64,000 bases of DNA. Origin: JBGSIC01 sp041751875 (GTDB lineage Bacteria > Bdellovibrionota > FAC87 > UBA2466 > JACKAF01). Below are positions 23,796 to 33,136 of the stretch, one piece after another. Below the pieces are notes generated by a model, which worked only from the letters and a program-made list of their open reading frames with translations, was not told the DNA's origin and did not search any database. A program made the translations under genes and the position numbers. The stretch lies in the NCBI GenBank assembly GCA_041751875.1, contig JBGSIC010000032.1, positions 56,882-120,881 on the forward strand. The letters run 5' to 3'. Every line of letters begins with the position of its first letter. Within the stretch, counting starts at the first letter, position 1.

Positions 23796-26700
23796 CATTT
23801 CTCTAAGTATATTTTGACCGCTAGGTCGTCGATATCCTGATTAGCCGTCCAGGTAAGATTTTCTGTCGAAGGGCCAAATTCCGTGGCCAAAGTTTCAGAC
23901 TGAATATAATCGCGGTGTTTTTCTAGAGCCGACTTTAAGGTATCTGGGCATTGGTACTTCACCTTAATCCGATCGGTGACTTCTAGGCCTGCATCCTTGC
24001 GAAGTTTTTGCAGGCGATTGACCATCTCGCGCGCTTGTCCCTCGCGAATAAGGGACTCATCTAAATCAGTGTCTAGCACCAAAGTAATTCCCGAGCCTGA
24101 TTGCGAGGCGCCAGAGGTTTTGGGCGTTCGGACTACGTTTACTTCCTCAAAAAAGATCTGTTCTCCCATCAAGGAGATGGACTTTTTGGCTTCGAGTTCT
24201 TGAATCTGTTCGCTGGAAAGTTCGGCCACCGCTTGCAGCACGGCTTTCATCTTTTGACCAAGCCGTGGGCCAAGGACTTTCGCATTGGCTTTAGCGGCAA
24301 AGGTCACATACTTGCTTTCATCCGTATCGTAGGCAACTTCCTTGATATTAAGCTCATTGGCGATGAGATCCTTGAAATTACGGATGGTCTTTTCCAAATG
24401 CGGATTTTTGGTCACCACCGTAAGCTTTTTGAGCGGCTGACGTGTTTTGATTTTTTGCGCTGTGCGAAGGCTGCGCCCCATAAAGACGACCGTACTTACC
24501 AGAGTCATCTGCGCTTCGAGTTCCGTATCGCGCCAAGCAGTTTTAAGCTCCGGAAACTTACATAAATGAATACTTTCCGGTTCGGAAGCGAGTTTCAAAT
24601 TTTGGTGAATCTCTTCCGTAATAAAAGGCAAGATGGGGGCCAGCACCTTGGTGAAAGTGGTCAATATATAATAGAGGGTGGAATAGGCGGCGTCCTTGTC
24701 CTTGCCCTTATCTTCCTTCCAAAAGCGTCGGCGATTAAGGCGTATATACCAGTTGGTCAGCTCATCAATAAAGCCCAAGACGATGGGAATGACCTCATAC
24801 AAATGATAGATAGCCATTTTGGCCTCTACCTCTTGAATGAGTGTTTGAAGTCTTGAGAGAACCCATCTATCGAGTTCATTTTCTAAGTTGTCTAAATGTT
24901 TCGGGTTAAACTGTTCAGGCTTCCAGCCGTCTGCAAGCGCATAGGTCACAAAAAAACTATAGGCGTTCCAAAGAGGTAGAAGCACCGCTCGGACGGTTTC
25001 TTGAAGGCCTTTTTCGGAGAAACGTAATTCTTCAGCGCGCGAGGCGGGAGACGTGGTGAGGTAAGCTCTCAGCGCGTCTGCACCGTACTTGTCTAAAATT
25101 TCAGTCGGCTCAGGATAATTCTTATGGCGCTTACTCATTTTCTTGCCATCTTCGGCAAGCACCATGCCGTTGACGATCACATTTTTAAAAGGAGCTTTCC
25201 CAAAGAGAATGTTTCCCAGCACGGAAAGCGTATAAAACCAGCCACGAGTTTGGTCTAAACCTTCGGCGATAAAGTCGGCCGGGAAGGCCTTCTCAAAACT
25301 TTCTTTATTCTCAAAAGGGTAGTGGGCTTGCCCGTAAGGCATAGAGCCGCTTTCAAACCAGCAGTCCAAGACTTCCGGAATGCGTTTCATGAGCTTTCCC
25401 GTTTTGGGTGAAGGGAAAGTGATATCGTCGACAAAGTGCTTATGGAGGTCTTTTACTTTTTTGCCGGAAAGCTTCTCTAGTTCTGCAATCGAACCCACGC
25501 AGAGCATTTCGTTTGTTTCTTCGCAGCGCCAAATCGGAAGCGGGGTGCCCCAGAATCGGTTGCGGCTAATATTCCAATCGCGAGCGTCTTTAAGCCAGTT
25601 GCCAAATCGCCCGTCACGAATGGTTTCCGGTACCCAGTGAGTTTTTTCGTTACTCTTAACCAGTTGTTCTTTGACAGGATCTAATTTTACGAACCACGTG
25701 CTAATCGCGCGGTAAATAAGCGGGGTATCACTGCGCCAGCAGAACGGATAGTTGTGAACAATCGTACCGTGATGAAAGAGAGATCCCTGGGTTTTAAGAT
25801 CCTTGATGATTTGCTTGTCGGCTTCTTTTACGTTTTGTCCCTGGTAGTCGGGCACTTCTTTCGTGAAATTGCCCGAGGCATCGACTGGGTTAACGGGTTC
25901 AATTTTGTACTTTTGGCAGACCACCATGTCGTCTTCCCCAAAAGCGGGCGCCATGTGCACAAGCCCCGTACCATCTTCGGTAGTGACGTGGTGGCCGATT
26001 AAAATGTTGAACGCACCCTTGTGATCTTTAAAGTAAGGGAACAGCGGCTCGTAGGTTTCCCCTTCAAGTGTGCTTCCCTTAAACTGAGAAAGGACTTTGT
26101 AGGTGCTCGCATCCGGAAAATACTGCGCAACTCGGGCTTCGGCGATGACGTAGTGGCTGCCATCTTTAGCGTCTTCAATTTCGACGTAAGGAACTTCTCC
26201 GTTTACTGCAACCGCGAGGTTGGAGGGCAGGGTCCAGGGAGTCGTGGTCCATACCAAGAAGTACCGATTGTGCTTTGTGCTTTTAAGACGAACCGTTATG
26301 GCCGGATCCTGAACTGACTTATAGTTAAGATTGGCTTCGAAATTCGAAAGCGGTGTAGAAATGCGCCAGGAATAGGGCATCACCCGGTAGCCTTCGTAAA
26401 TAAGCCCCTTGTCCCAAAGCTGCTTGAAAACCCACCACACAGACTCCATGAACGAAGGGTCCATCGTGCGGTACCCGTTTTCAAAATCTACCCAGCGACC
26501 CGTACGGGAAATCGTTTTTTCCCACTCTTTGGTGTAGCGAAGAACAATCTCTCGGCAGGCCTCGTTGAACTTTGCGATGCCGAAATTTTCGATATCAGCA
26601 AGGCCCTTAAGGTCGAGCTCCTTTTCCATCTCAAATTCAACGGGTAGCCCGTGGCAGTCCCAGCCCCAGCGGCGCTGGACATACTTGCCCTTCATGACCC

Positions 26701-26911
26701 AGTAGCGGGGAACGATATCCTTTAAAGTACCCGGTAAAATATGGCCGTAGTGGGGAAGGCCCGTCGCGAAAGGGGGCCCATCATAAAAGACAAAAGGGGC
26801 TTGGCCTTTATTGGCTTCAAGACCTTTTTTAATGATTCCCTGTTTCTTCCAGAAAGCCAGCGTTTCGAGCTCTTGCTCGGGAAGAGAAACATTGGTTTTG
26901 ACAGGCTTCAT
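23792..26911 (-). CDS. ileS: Isoleucyl-tRNA synthetase, eukaryote-like (IleRS2) type
   Basis: 1039 residues. Class I signature HYGH (residues 54-57) inside GLPHYGHILPGTLKD, then RRWGWDCHGLPVE; the KMSKR loop is near residue 590. A CP1 editing domain and an anticodon-binding helical domain follow. Segments such as GLPHYGHILPGT and GWDCHGLPVEFE and the absence of the C-terminal Cys4 zinc finger (CPRCW) of bacterial IleRS1 place it in the eukaryote-like class 2, which in several bacteria is insensitive to mupirocin. It is the only ileS seen in the window, so it may be the housekeeping enzyme. Confidence 0.9.
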   Translation of the reverse strand: MKPVKTNVSLPEQELETLAFWKKQGIIKKGLEANKGQAPFVFYDGPPFATGLPHYGHILPGTLKDIVPRYWVMKGKYVQRRWGWDCHGLPVEFEMEKELDLKGLADIENFGIAKFNEACREIVLRYTKEWEKTISRTGRWVDFENGYRTMDPSFMESVWWVFKQLWDKGLIYEGYRVMPYSWRISTPLSNFEANLNYKSVQDPAITVRLKSTKHNRYFLVWTTTPWTLPSNLAVAVNGEVPYVEIEDAKDGSHYVIAEARVAQYFPDASTYKVLSQFKGSTLEGETYEPLFPYFKDHKGAFNILIGHHVTTEDGTGLVHMAPAFGEDDMVVCQKYKIEPVNPVDASGNFTKEVPDYQGQNVKEADKQIIKDLKTQGSLFHHGTIVHNYPFCWRSDTPLIYRAISTWFVKLDPVKEQLVKSNEKTHWVPETIRDGRFGNWLKDARDWNISRNRFWGTPLPIWRCEETNEMLCVGSIAELEKLSGKKVKDLHKHFVDDITFPSPKTGKLMKRIPEVLDCWFESGSMPYGQAHYPFENKESFEKAFPADFIAEGLDQTRGWFYTLSVLGNILFGKAPFKNVIVNGMVLAEDGKKMSKRHKNYPEPTEILDKYGADALRAYLTTSPASRAEELRFSEKGLQETVRAVLLPLWNAYSFFVTYALADGWKPEQFNPKHLDNLENELDRWVLSRLQTLIQEVEAKMAIYHLYEVIPIVLGFIDELTNWYIRLNRRRFWKEDKGKDKDAAYSTLYYILTTFTKVLAPILPFITEEIHQNLKLASEPESIHLCKFPELKTAWRDTELEAQMTLVSTVVFMGRSLRTAQKIKTRQPLKKLTVVTKNPHLEKTIRNFKDLIANELNIKEVAYDTDESKYVTFAAKANAKVLGPRLGQKMKAVLQAVAELSSEQIQELEAKKSISLMGEQIFFEEVNVVRTPKTSGASQSGSGITLVLDTDLDESLIREGQAREMVNRLQKLRKDAGLEVTDRIKVKYQCPDTLKSALEKHRDYIQSETLATEFGPSTENLTWTANQDIDDLAVKIYLEKC

Positions 26912-26967
26912 GAGTGGACAAACTATACACTATGGTCATATTAAGACAAACACGTTGAAGAGGTCCC

Positions 26968-27255
26968 ATGGCCGGTTTTCAGTTTGAAGAGCGTTGGAAA
27001 CATTACATTCCTGCCCTAGCTTGTTTGGGGGGAGTCTTGATGGTTTTGCTGATGCCGGTATTTGCCGTTCTTTTCATGGTGGTCGGCCTGACTTTCGTGG
27101 GCGGGGTTTACGCCTACATCGTTTTTCAAATGCACAACGTGCAAGACAAAGCGGCCAAAGCCGGAACGCCGGGTTCCGCGGCAGTCCCTAATTTTCGCAA
27201 CGTCACGCTAAGTATGATGGAACGCCTCAAATGGTGGCGAGAGGATCTCAGCTAG
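26968..27255 (+). CDS. Small inner-membrane protein
   Basis: ATG with AAGAGG upstream. 95 residues with two membrane helices (residues about 14-34 and 36-56) and a polar C-terminal tail ending RLKWWREDLS. No family recognised. Divergent from ileS (56 bases apart). Its stop overlaps the end of the flippase-like gene on the other strand by eight bases. Confidence 0.6.
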   Translation: MAGFQFEERWKHYIPALACLGGVLMVLLMPVFAVLFMVVGLTFVGGVYAYIVFQMHNVQDKAAKAGTPGSAAVPNFRNVTLSMMERLKWWREDLS

Positions 27256-28213
27256 CAGGACTTTCTTCTAAAGAGTGGGTGTGACGGAGCTGGTAAACAA
27301 TCCACATTGTAATCGCCCAAAGGGCCACTCCCAAAATCTGCAATAAATGATGAACTGCCGCAAGTGATAGCGATTTCTCTAAAGGAAAACCTAAGTGCAC
27401 CATCGCGAAGGTCATCGCGGCCTCAAAAGTGCCCAAGTTGGCAAACGCAGGTATCGCCAGGCCCAGGTTGAGCACTACCAAGATGACGGCAGCCTGCGAA
27501 GGGGTAAGATTAATGTCTTGCCCTCGACAGATAATATAAAGAGCAATCATTTCGGCTGCCCAAGCAAACAGAGCGCAAACCCCGGCTACAGAGAGCCGCC
27601 GCCAGTTCTTTAAGATGCTCAGACCAAAAAAGAAATTACGATAAACACGCAAAGACTTCGAGAAGCGTTTTCCCAAAGCAAGGAGGACTATAAGAACAAA
27701 AGTGACGAGAAGAATCACGCGCAGGCTCGGCATTCGGCTGGCCTTCAAGTCTCCAAAGAGAAAATCGGGGTGTGACCAAAAGGCAAAAATGGCCAGGCAC
27801 ACGAAAACCATAGCGTCTACGGTGCGATCGGCGAGTAAGAGACCGAGTGTTTCTGACATGGGGATTTCACGTCCATCGGCAGAATCCTTTCGCTTCAAAT
27901 AAAGACTTTTAACCACCTCGCCGGCCTGGGCGGGAACGACACAATTTAGCATCTGCCCGAACGAGTAAGCGCGTGCGCAGTCAAACCAACCCAGTGAGGT
28001 ATTTGCCGAGCAGAGCACCCACAGTCGCAACGTACGAAAGAAAACTTGCATCAGAACGGCGAAAAGGGCGGGGATGAGTACGAGTAAATGAAAATTCTGG
28101 AACAACTTGGCCATCGTCTTCCAGTTCACGTTGTGGTCCACACTCAAGTACCAAATGCCCCCAATAAGGGAGACGAGGGTGAAAAAAGACACAATTTTGG
28201 TTTGGTGTTTCAT
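27248..28213 (-). CDS. Flippase-like membrane protein (LPG synthase transmembrane/UPF0104 type)
   Basis: Start ATG 28213 (TAGGAG eight bases upstream). 321 residues, about eight membrane helices. Typical segments are ALFAVLMQVFFRTLRLWVLC, NCVVPAQAGEVVKSLYLKRK and the P-A-N-LGTFEAAM motif near the end, which are characteristic of the UPF0104/AglD-like flippase domain. Such proteins move lipid-linked or lysyl-lipid molecules across the membrane. Its place next to PAP2, CDP-alcohol transferase and DUF457 genes suggests a lipid role. Substrate unknown. Confidence 0.75.
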   Translation of the reverse strand: MKHQTKIVSFFTLVSLIGGIWYLSVDHNVNWKTMAKLFQNFHLLVLIPALFAVLMQVFFRTLRLWVLCSANTSLGWFDCARAYSFGQMLNCVVPAQAGEVVKSLYLKRKDSADGREIPMSETLGLLLADRTVDAMVFVCLAIFAFWSHPDFLFGDLKASRMPSLRVILLVTFVLIVLLALGKRFSKSLRVYRNFFFGLSILKNWRRLSVAGVCALFAWAAEMIALYIICRGQDINLTPSQAAVILVVLNLGLAIPAFANLGTFEAAMTFAMVHLGFPLEKSLSLAAVHHLLQILGVALWAITMWIVYQLRHTHSLEESPAS

Positions 28214-28393
28214 GAAAGCGCTCCTACCGATACTCAACTTGCCCACTCAAGTAAATGCTCACTTTGGATCGGGCGGTCCATAGGCTCAAAGTTCACTGCT
28301 CTAACCCCGAGGCCTCATTAGCTTTTTTGAGATTGGGGGGCCCGAGCCCGTTCATTGACAGCAGGCGTGGCTCTTTGTACAAAAGCCCCGCAA

Positions 28394-28819
28394 ATGACGA
28401 CACTCACTCACGGCACAACGGGTGCCGCACTCTCTGTGCTTACGGGCAGGCCCATCTGGGAAGGGGTCCTATTTTCGCTACTTCCCGACATCGATCACCT
28501 CTTTTTTATCCGTACGTGGCGGTTTCGAGAGGGGGGCTTTTTTAACGCCCGTTCCTTCATGCACGAGCTTTTGGGCTTAAGCATCCTGTTCGTGGTGGGA
28601 GCCGGGGCGGCCCTTTTGGGACAGGAATGGGGACCCTTTTTCATTCTGTGCGTGGCTTTCCACTATTTTATCGATTTTATTAATGGCAAAAGCATTCCTT
28701 ATAAGAGGATAAAGCCCGAGCCGGCATTGATTGATTTTGGAAAGAATTGGAACTTGCGTATCGTTCAAGAGGTGAGCCTAAACCTCGTTTATTTAAGCAT
28801 CTTTTTTAAAGTATGGTAG
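28394..28819 (+). CDS. DUF457-type membrane hydrolase-like protein
   Basis: ATG 28394 (M-T-T-L-T-H); no good ribosome site is visible, so a start at TTG 28355 is possible. 141 residues, three to four membrane helices. Motifs typical of the membrane-bound metal-dependent hydrolase family (YdjM/DUF457): an early His in TLTHGTTGAALS, LPDIDHLFF, RSFMHELLG and HYFIDF. These His and Asp residues would bind a metal at the membrane surface. First gene of a four-gene plus-strand run; overlaps the next gene by seven bases. Confidence 0.65.
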   Translation: MTTLTHGTTGAALSVLTGRPIWEGVLFSLLPDIDHLFFIRTWRFREGGFFNARSFMHELLGLSILFVVGAGAALLGQEWGPFFILCVAFHYFIDFINGKSIPYKRIKPEPALIDFGKNWNLRIVQEVSLNLVYLSIFFKVW

Positions 28820-29256
28820 CAGCCTTCACCAAATGGCGGCGAGAAACAGCCGATGCTGTCGTGGCGCCCCTCTATCACAAGTACCACTGGAATGCGGATG
28901 AGGTGACTCGTCTGAGCGGGTGGTTTGCCTTTTTCGCCGGGTGGCTACTTTTGGCCGGGGCTTACGGCGTGGCAGCGAGTTTTCTTTTTGTGGCATTGGC
29001 TCTTGATGCCTTGGACGGCGCTTTGGCGCGCTTGCAAGGCGTTTCTAACCCGCAAATTGACACCGCGATGGACCGTTTCACCGAAGCGGTTCTTTCCACC
29101 GCTTTATTGTGGCGCGAGCCTTCCTTCATTTCTTGGGGGTTTGTCGCGGCATTCATCCTCAACAACTTTCTTCCACGCTGGGGCATTCCCATCTTGGCGC
29201 ACCGTTGGGTGATGTGGGCGTATCTCGTTTTTCTGTGGATTCGAAATCTTGGCTAG
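28813..29256 (+). CDS. Atypical CDP-alcohol phosphatidyltransferase-like protein
   Basis: 147 residues with about five helices. The catalytic signature of the family, D-x2-DG-x2-AR-x8-G-x3-D-x3-D, appears as DALDGALAR followed by LQGVSNPQ, Ile, Asp, three residues, Asp: the first half and the last two Asp are present, but the Gly is replaced by Ile and the gap before the third Asp is three residues short. It is also shorter than most members. A lipid headgroup transferase is likely, either active with altered geometry or inactive. The overlap with the previous gene and the PAP2 gene next to it point to one lipid pathway. Confidence 0.55.
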   Translation: MVAAFTKWRRETADAVVAPLYHKYHWNADEVTRLSGWFAFFAGWLLLAGAYGVAASFLFVALALDALDGALARLQGVSNPQIDTAMDRFTEAVLSTALLWREPSFISWGFVAAFILNNFLPRWGIPILAHRWVMWAYLVFLWIRNLG

Positions 29257-29277
29257 TCGTTAGGTAAAAGGGCAAAA

Positions 29278-30156
29278 ATGAAGTTGTTTGTCTGGGATTG
29301 GGTGGGAATTTTCTACAACGTCTTCATGGGCGGGATCTTGATCTTTTTTAATAAAGGATTCCCCCTTTGGTACAAGACTTCCTTCATTCACGTTTTGATT
29401 ATCGCGGCGATCTTTGGAGTGATTGCTCTTTATCATAAGGTCCCAAACAAGTTCACCCGGTTCTTGCGTTACCTATACCCCGTTTTGTTGACCGGTTACT
29501 ACTACGGTGAAACGCAGGATTATATTTTTATCATGCATAGCGGGTGGTTTGACCAAACGCTCATTAATCTAGAAGCCTTTTTGTTTGGCTCTGAAATTAC
29601 TTTGATGGTTGAGCGCATTGCTCATCCCTGGCTGACGGAATTCATCATTTTTGGTTATCTCACGTATTATCCGCTGGCGACGTTGGGGCCATTCTACCTT
29701 TATCTCAAAGGGAGTGAGCGCGTGTTCCAGACGGTCATCACCGCCTTTGTGATCACGTTCACGCTTTCTTTGCCACAATTTTTTCTCTTTCCGGTACAGG
29801 GACCGCGTTGGCAACTAGTGGACCAATACGTGGGGCCTGTTCTGGGTTACTGGTCTGTCGATGTGGTCTACGGAATCATGCGCTGCTGCGCGGTGCATGG
29901 TGGCGCGATGCCAAGTACCCACACGGCGATCGCCATGATTGTCGTCTACGGCCTGTGGTACGTGAACCGAAAGTTTTTCTGGATTTACTTGCCGTTTTTC
30001 ATCGGTTTAATTTTGGGAACCTTCTGGGGACGCTTTCACTACCTTTCGGACACCGTGGTGGGCGCGGCGATCGCGATTTTCGCGCTCTACGTGGGCGATG
30101 CTATACAGAAGCGGAAAGGCAACGAGAGCGCTTCGTCGCTTCGCTCCTCGCAATGA
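29278..30156 (+). CDS. PAP2-superfamily (AUR1-like) membrane phosphotransferase
   Basis: 292 residues, six to seven membrane helices. Motifs: GPRW (residue about 180), GAMPSTHTAIA (PSGH-like motif with catalytic His) and GRFHYLSDTVVGA (the SRxxxxxHxxxD motif). This arrangement with GPRW and FGYLTYYPL is that of the inositolphosphotransferase/AUR1-like branch rather than simple phosphatases. It would transfer or remove a phospho-headgroup. The last residues (ESASSLRSSQ) come from a dispersed repeat (separate entry), so the natural C-terminus is altered. Confidence 0.75.
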   Translation: MKLFVWDWVGIFYNVFMGGILIFFNKGFPLWYKTSFIHVLIIAAIFGVIALYHKVPNKFTRFLRYLYPVLLTGYYYGETQDYIFIMHSGWFDQTLINLEAFLFGSEITLMVERIAHPWLTEFIIFGYLTYYPLATLGPFYLYLKGSERVFQTVITAFVITFTLSLPQFFLFPVQGPRWQLVDQYVGPVLGYWSVDVVYGIMRCCAVHGGAMPSTHTAIAMIVVYGLWYVNRKFFWIYLPFFIGLILGTFWGRFHYLSDTVVGAAIAIFALYVGDAIQKRKGNESASSLRSSQ

Positions 30157-30157
30157 C
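30124..30157 (-). repeat. Dispersed repeat of the GTCATTGCGAGGAGCGAAGC type
   Basis: On the minus strand this reads GTCATTGCGAGGAGCGAAGC, then GACGAAGCGCTCTC. I recall the same consensus as an abundant dispersed repeat in several unrelated bacteria. It overlaps the 3' end of the PAP2 gene and supplies its last nine codons and stop. Confidence 0.6.
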
Positions 30158-30180
30158 CAAATAGTGGTATTCTTTAGCCC

Positions 30181-31434
30181 ATGGGAAAAATTTGGCGATC
30201 GATCTTTTCGAAGCGGATGCTTGCTGTCCTGTTTATGGGTTTCGCTTCGGGGCTTCCTCTCCTCTTAATCGGCGGAACTCTTCGCGCTTGGATGAAAGAT
30301 CAGGGCGTTGATCTCACCCTCATCGGCCTTTTCGCGCTGGTAGGCTTCCCTTACACATTGAAATTTTTGTGGGCGCCTCTGTTAGATCGTTTCGTTCCGC
30401 CCTTCCTCGATCGAAGGCGGGGCTGGATTGTCATCTGTCAGGCCCTGCTTGCGGTCTGCTTCGTGGCCATGGCTTTCTCCAACCCGGCCGCTTCCCCGTG
30501 GCCCATTGCTGTCATTGCCTTCTTTGTCTCGCTCTTTAGCGCAAGCCAAGACATTGTAGTCGATGCGTACCGACGAGAGATTTTAAAGGACGAAGAACTG
30601 GGCTTTGGATCGGCGCTTGCGGTAAATGGTTACCGCCTCGGTTTGCTGCTCGCTGGCGCGGGGGCACTCCCCATCGCCGACGCTTATGGATGGAAGGCGA
30701 GCTACTGCACGATGGCCGTCGCCATGGCAGTTTCCTTGGTATTTACGATTCTTTCACCCCGTGTGGATTCTAAAATTGCGCCTCCCAAATCGTTGCGAGA
30801 GGCGTTTGTCCAGCCGCTCGTGGAATATTTTTCCCGATCGGGTGCGATTGAAATTTTGGTGTTTATCTTGCTGTTTAAAATCGGCGACCAGATGGCGAGC
30901 GACATGCTCAACCCCTTCTACTTGGACATCGGGTTCACCAAAACGCAAATTGGAGTTGTTTCGAAACTTTTCGGATTTTGGGCAGTCATCGCGGGGGGCC
31001 TCATCGGAGGGGCCGTGATGATGAAGATGGGAATTTTTCGTTCTCTTTGGGTTTTTGGAATTTTGCAGGCTGCTTCGACGGTTTGTTTTGCGGTGTTGGC
31101 AACGGCGGGGCCTTCGGTGGCTATGCTTGCTACCGTCGTTAGTTTTGAAAATCTCTCGAGTGGAATGGGAACCGCGGCTTATGTGGGCTATATGGCAAGC
31201 CTCACCGATAGGCGCTTTACCGCGACCCAGTACGCGCTACTTTCCAGTTTGATGGGGGTGCCACGGGTGATTTTTGGTTCAAGCAGTGGCTATCTGGCCA
31301 AGCACTTGGGTTGGCCGGGCTTCTTCTTGTTTTGCACGGTAATAGCCATTCCGGGTTTACTGCTCCTTTTAAAGCTTAAGCCTGGACCTTCAGAAGTGGC
31401 TCCTCGCAAAGCCCAGAAAAAAAAGAAACGCTAG
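30181..31434 (+). CDS. ampG: AmpG-like muropeptide permease (MFS)
   Basis: 417 residues, 12 membrane helices. Matches the AmpG family in length and in segments near the start: FASGLPLLLIGGTLRAWMKD and KFLWAPLLDRFVPPFLDRRRGW. AmpG imports anhydro-muropeptides released from the cell wall for recycling, and it would work with lytic transglycosylases such as the MltA encoded at 40298-41548. Start ATG 30181; the stop overlaps pckA from the opposite strand by four bases. Confidence 0.85.
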   Translation: MGKIWRSIFSKRMLAVLFMGFASGLPLLLIGGTLRAWMKDQGVDLTLIGLFALVGFPYTLKFLWAPLLDRFVPPFLDRRRGWIVICQALLAVCFVAMAFSNPAASPWPIAVIAFFVSLFSASQDIVVDAYRREILKDEELGFGSALAVNGYRLGLLLAGAGALPIADAYGWKASYCTMAVAMAVSLVFTILSPRVDSKIAPPKSLREAFVQPLVEYFSRSGAIEILVFILLFKIGDQMASDMLNPFYLDIGFTKTQIGVVSKLFGFWAVIAGGLIGGAVMMKMGIFRSLWVFGILQAASTVCFAVLATAGPSVAMLATVVSFENLSSGMGTAAYVGYMASLTDRRFTATQYALLSSLMGVPRVIFGSSSGYLAKHLGWPGFFLFCTVIAIPGLLLLLKLKPGPSEVAPRKAQKKKKR

Positions 31435-33074
31435 TGGCGTAAGCTGGGCGCAGGCGCCTCAGTCGAAAGTTTCTTCGGGGCTTCTTCCTTTTTCAGTTTA
31501 GGACCCGCGTTTAAGATTTCAGCAGAGCAACCCTTTTCAAACTTTTGGAAGTTCGTAATAAAGAGCTGCGCGAGCCGTTGCGCTTTGGCATCGTACGCCG
31601 CCGGATCCGCCCAAGCATTTCGCGGCGACAGCACTTTTTCGGGTACGTTCGGGCAAGCCGTAACGTATTCGAAGTCGAATACGGGATCGCGCTTGGTGGG
31701 CGCGTCGCTTAGTTCACCTGAGTGAATGGCGTCGATGATGGCGCGGGTGTGCTTTAGGGAAATGCGCGAGCCGACACCAGCGGCGCCGCCAGACCATCCC
31801 GTGTTAACCAGCCAAACTTGTGTGTTGTGCTTCTTCATCTTTTCGGCGAGTAGCTCCGCGTATTTCGACGGGTGCCACACCATGAAGGCGGCCCCGAAGC
31901 AGGCCGAGAAAGTGGTTTGGGGTTCGGTGACGCCCATTTCGGTGCCTGCAACTTTTGCCGTGTAGCCACTGATAAAGTGGTACATCGCTTGAGGTGCAGT
32001 AAGGCGGCTTACCGGAGGCAACACGCCAAACGCGTCGCAGGTGAGAAACACAATGTTTTTCGGGTGATCGCCGACGCACGGGATCTGAATATTCGGGATA
32101 AACTCGATCGGGTAGGAAGCGCGGGTGTTTTCCGTAATTGAAATATTGTCGTAGTCCACCTTACGAGTGGTTTCGTCATATTTTACGTTCTCAAGCACGG
32201 TTCCAAAGCGAATGGCGTTGAAAATTTCGGGCTCTTTTTCCGCCGAGAGGTTTACGCATTTTGCGTAGCAACCGCCTTCGATATTAAAAATTCCTGTGTC
32301 CGACCAGCAGTGTTCATCATCGCCCACAAGCTTTCGAAGAGGATCGGCAGAAAGAGTGGTTTTTCCGGTTCCGGAAAGACCAAAGAAAAGAGAAAGGTCT
32401 TTCTTTTCCCCAATATTGGCTGAGCAGTGCATGGAGAGCACGCCCTTTTTGGGCATGAAATAATTCATGACCGTAAAAATGCCCTTTTTCATTTCGCCGG
32501 CGTATTGCGTTCCCAAAATGATGAGTTCACCGTCTTCGAAACTTAAGTCCACGCTCGTGGTCGACGTCATTTCGCGCGTGTAGCGGTTTGCGGGAAATTT
32601 GCCCGCGTTGTAAATCGTGTAGTCCGGCTCTCCAAAAGTCTTAAGCTGCTCGGCCGTCGGACGAATGAGCATGTTGTGCATGAAAAGAGCGTGGTAGGCG
32701 CGTGAGCAAATGACCCGCACCTTAATTTGGTACTTGGGATCCCAGCCCGCGTAACCATCGATGACGAATAGTTGAGGGCAGGTATTTAGGTAATCAATCG
32801 CGCGCTCGCGATTGATTAAGAAGGTTTGGCGTTCCAACTTGATGTTAACCGCATCCCACCAAACATCTTTTTCACTGGGCCCACCGCTGACAATGCGTTT
32901 GTCCTTGGGGCTTCGGCCTGTCTTCTCACCCGAACTTACGATGAGGGCACCGGTGTCGGAAATGGCGCTTCCTTCTTCGTTTTGCAGAGCTTCTTCGTAG
33001 AGCCGTGCGGGAGTCGGGTTTCTCAAGACGCGTTTAACGTTGAGACGATGGGAAGAAAGGTCGAAAGTTTCCAT
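31431..33074 (-). CDS. pckA: ATP-dependent phosphoenolpyruvate carboxykinase
   Basis: Start ATG 33074 (a longer frame to 33155 has no ribosome site; GAGGGG precedes 33074). 547 residues, near the 540 of ATP-type PckA. P-loop GLSGTGKTTLSADP at about residue 226, kinase-2 DDEHCWSD, R-binding RNPTPARLYEEAL near the N-terminus, and TGWSGGAAGVGSRISLKHTR near the C-terminus. It converts oxaloacetate and ATP to PEP, CO2 and ADP, the first step of gluconeogenesis, and would be needed when growing on amino acids or acetoacetate-derived carbon. Promoter candidate given separately. Confidence 0.95.
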   Translation of the reverse strand: METFDLSSHRLNVKRVLRNPTPARLYEEALQNEEGSAISDTGALIVSSGEKTGRSPKDKRIVSGGPSEKDVWWDAVNIKLERQTFLINRERAIDYLNTCPQLFVIDGYAGWDPKYQIKVRVICSRAYHALFMHNMLIRPTAEQLKTFGEPDYTIYNAGKFPANRYTREMTSTTSVDLSFEDGELIILGTQYAGEMKKGIFTVMNYFMPKKGVLSMHCSANIGEKKDLSLFFGLSGTGKTTLSADPLRKLVGDDEHCWSDTGIFNIEGGCYAKCVNLSAEKEPEIFNAIRFGTVLENVKYDETTRKVDYDNISITENTRASYPIEFIPNIQIPCVGDHPKNIVFLTCDAFGVLPPVSRLTAPQAMYHFISGYTAKVAGTEMGVTEPQTTFSACFGAAFMVWHPSKYAELLAEKMKKHNTQVWLVNTGWSGGAAGVGSRISLKHTRAIIDAIHSGELSDAPTKRDPVFDFEYVTACPNVPEKVLSPRNAWADPAAYDAKAQRLAQLFITNFQKFEKGCSAEILNAGPKLKKEEAPKKLSTEAPAPSLRH

Positions 33075-33107
33075 GGTGCTGCCCCTCTTATCAGAAGATA
33101 AGCGTAA

Positions 33108-33136
33108 TTTATACCCTTCCGCCCCAAGACCGTCCA
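33108..33136 (-). promoter_or_regulatory. Putative pckA promoter
   Basis: On the minus strand TGGACG (33131-33136), 17 bases, then TATAAA (33108-33113). This sits 34 bases before the pckA start codon. Confidence 0.45.
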
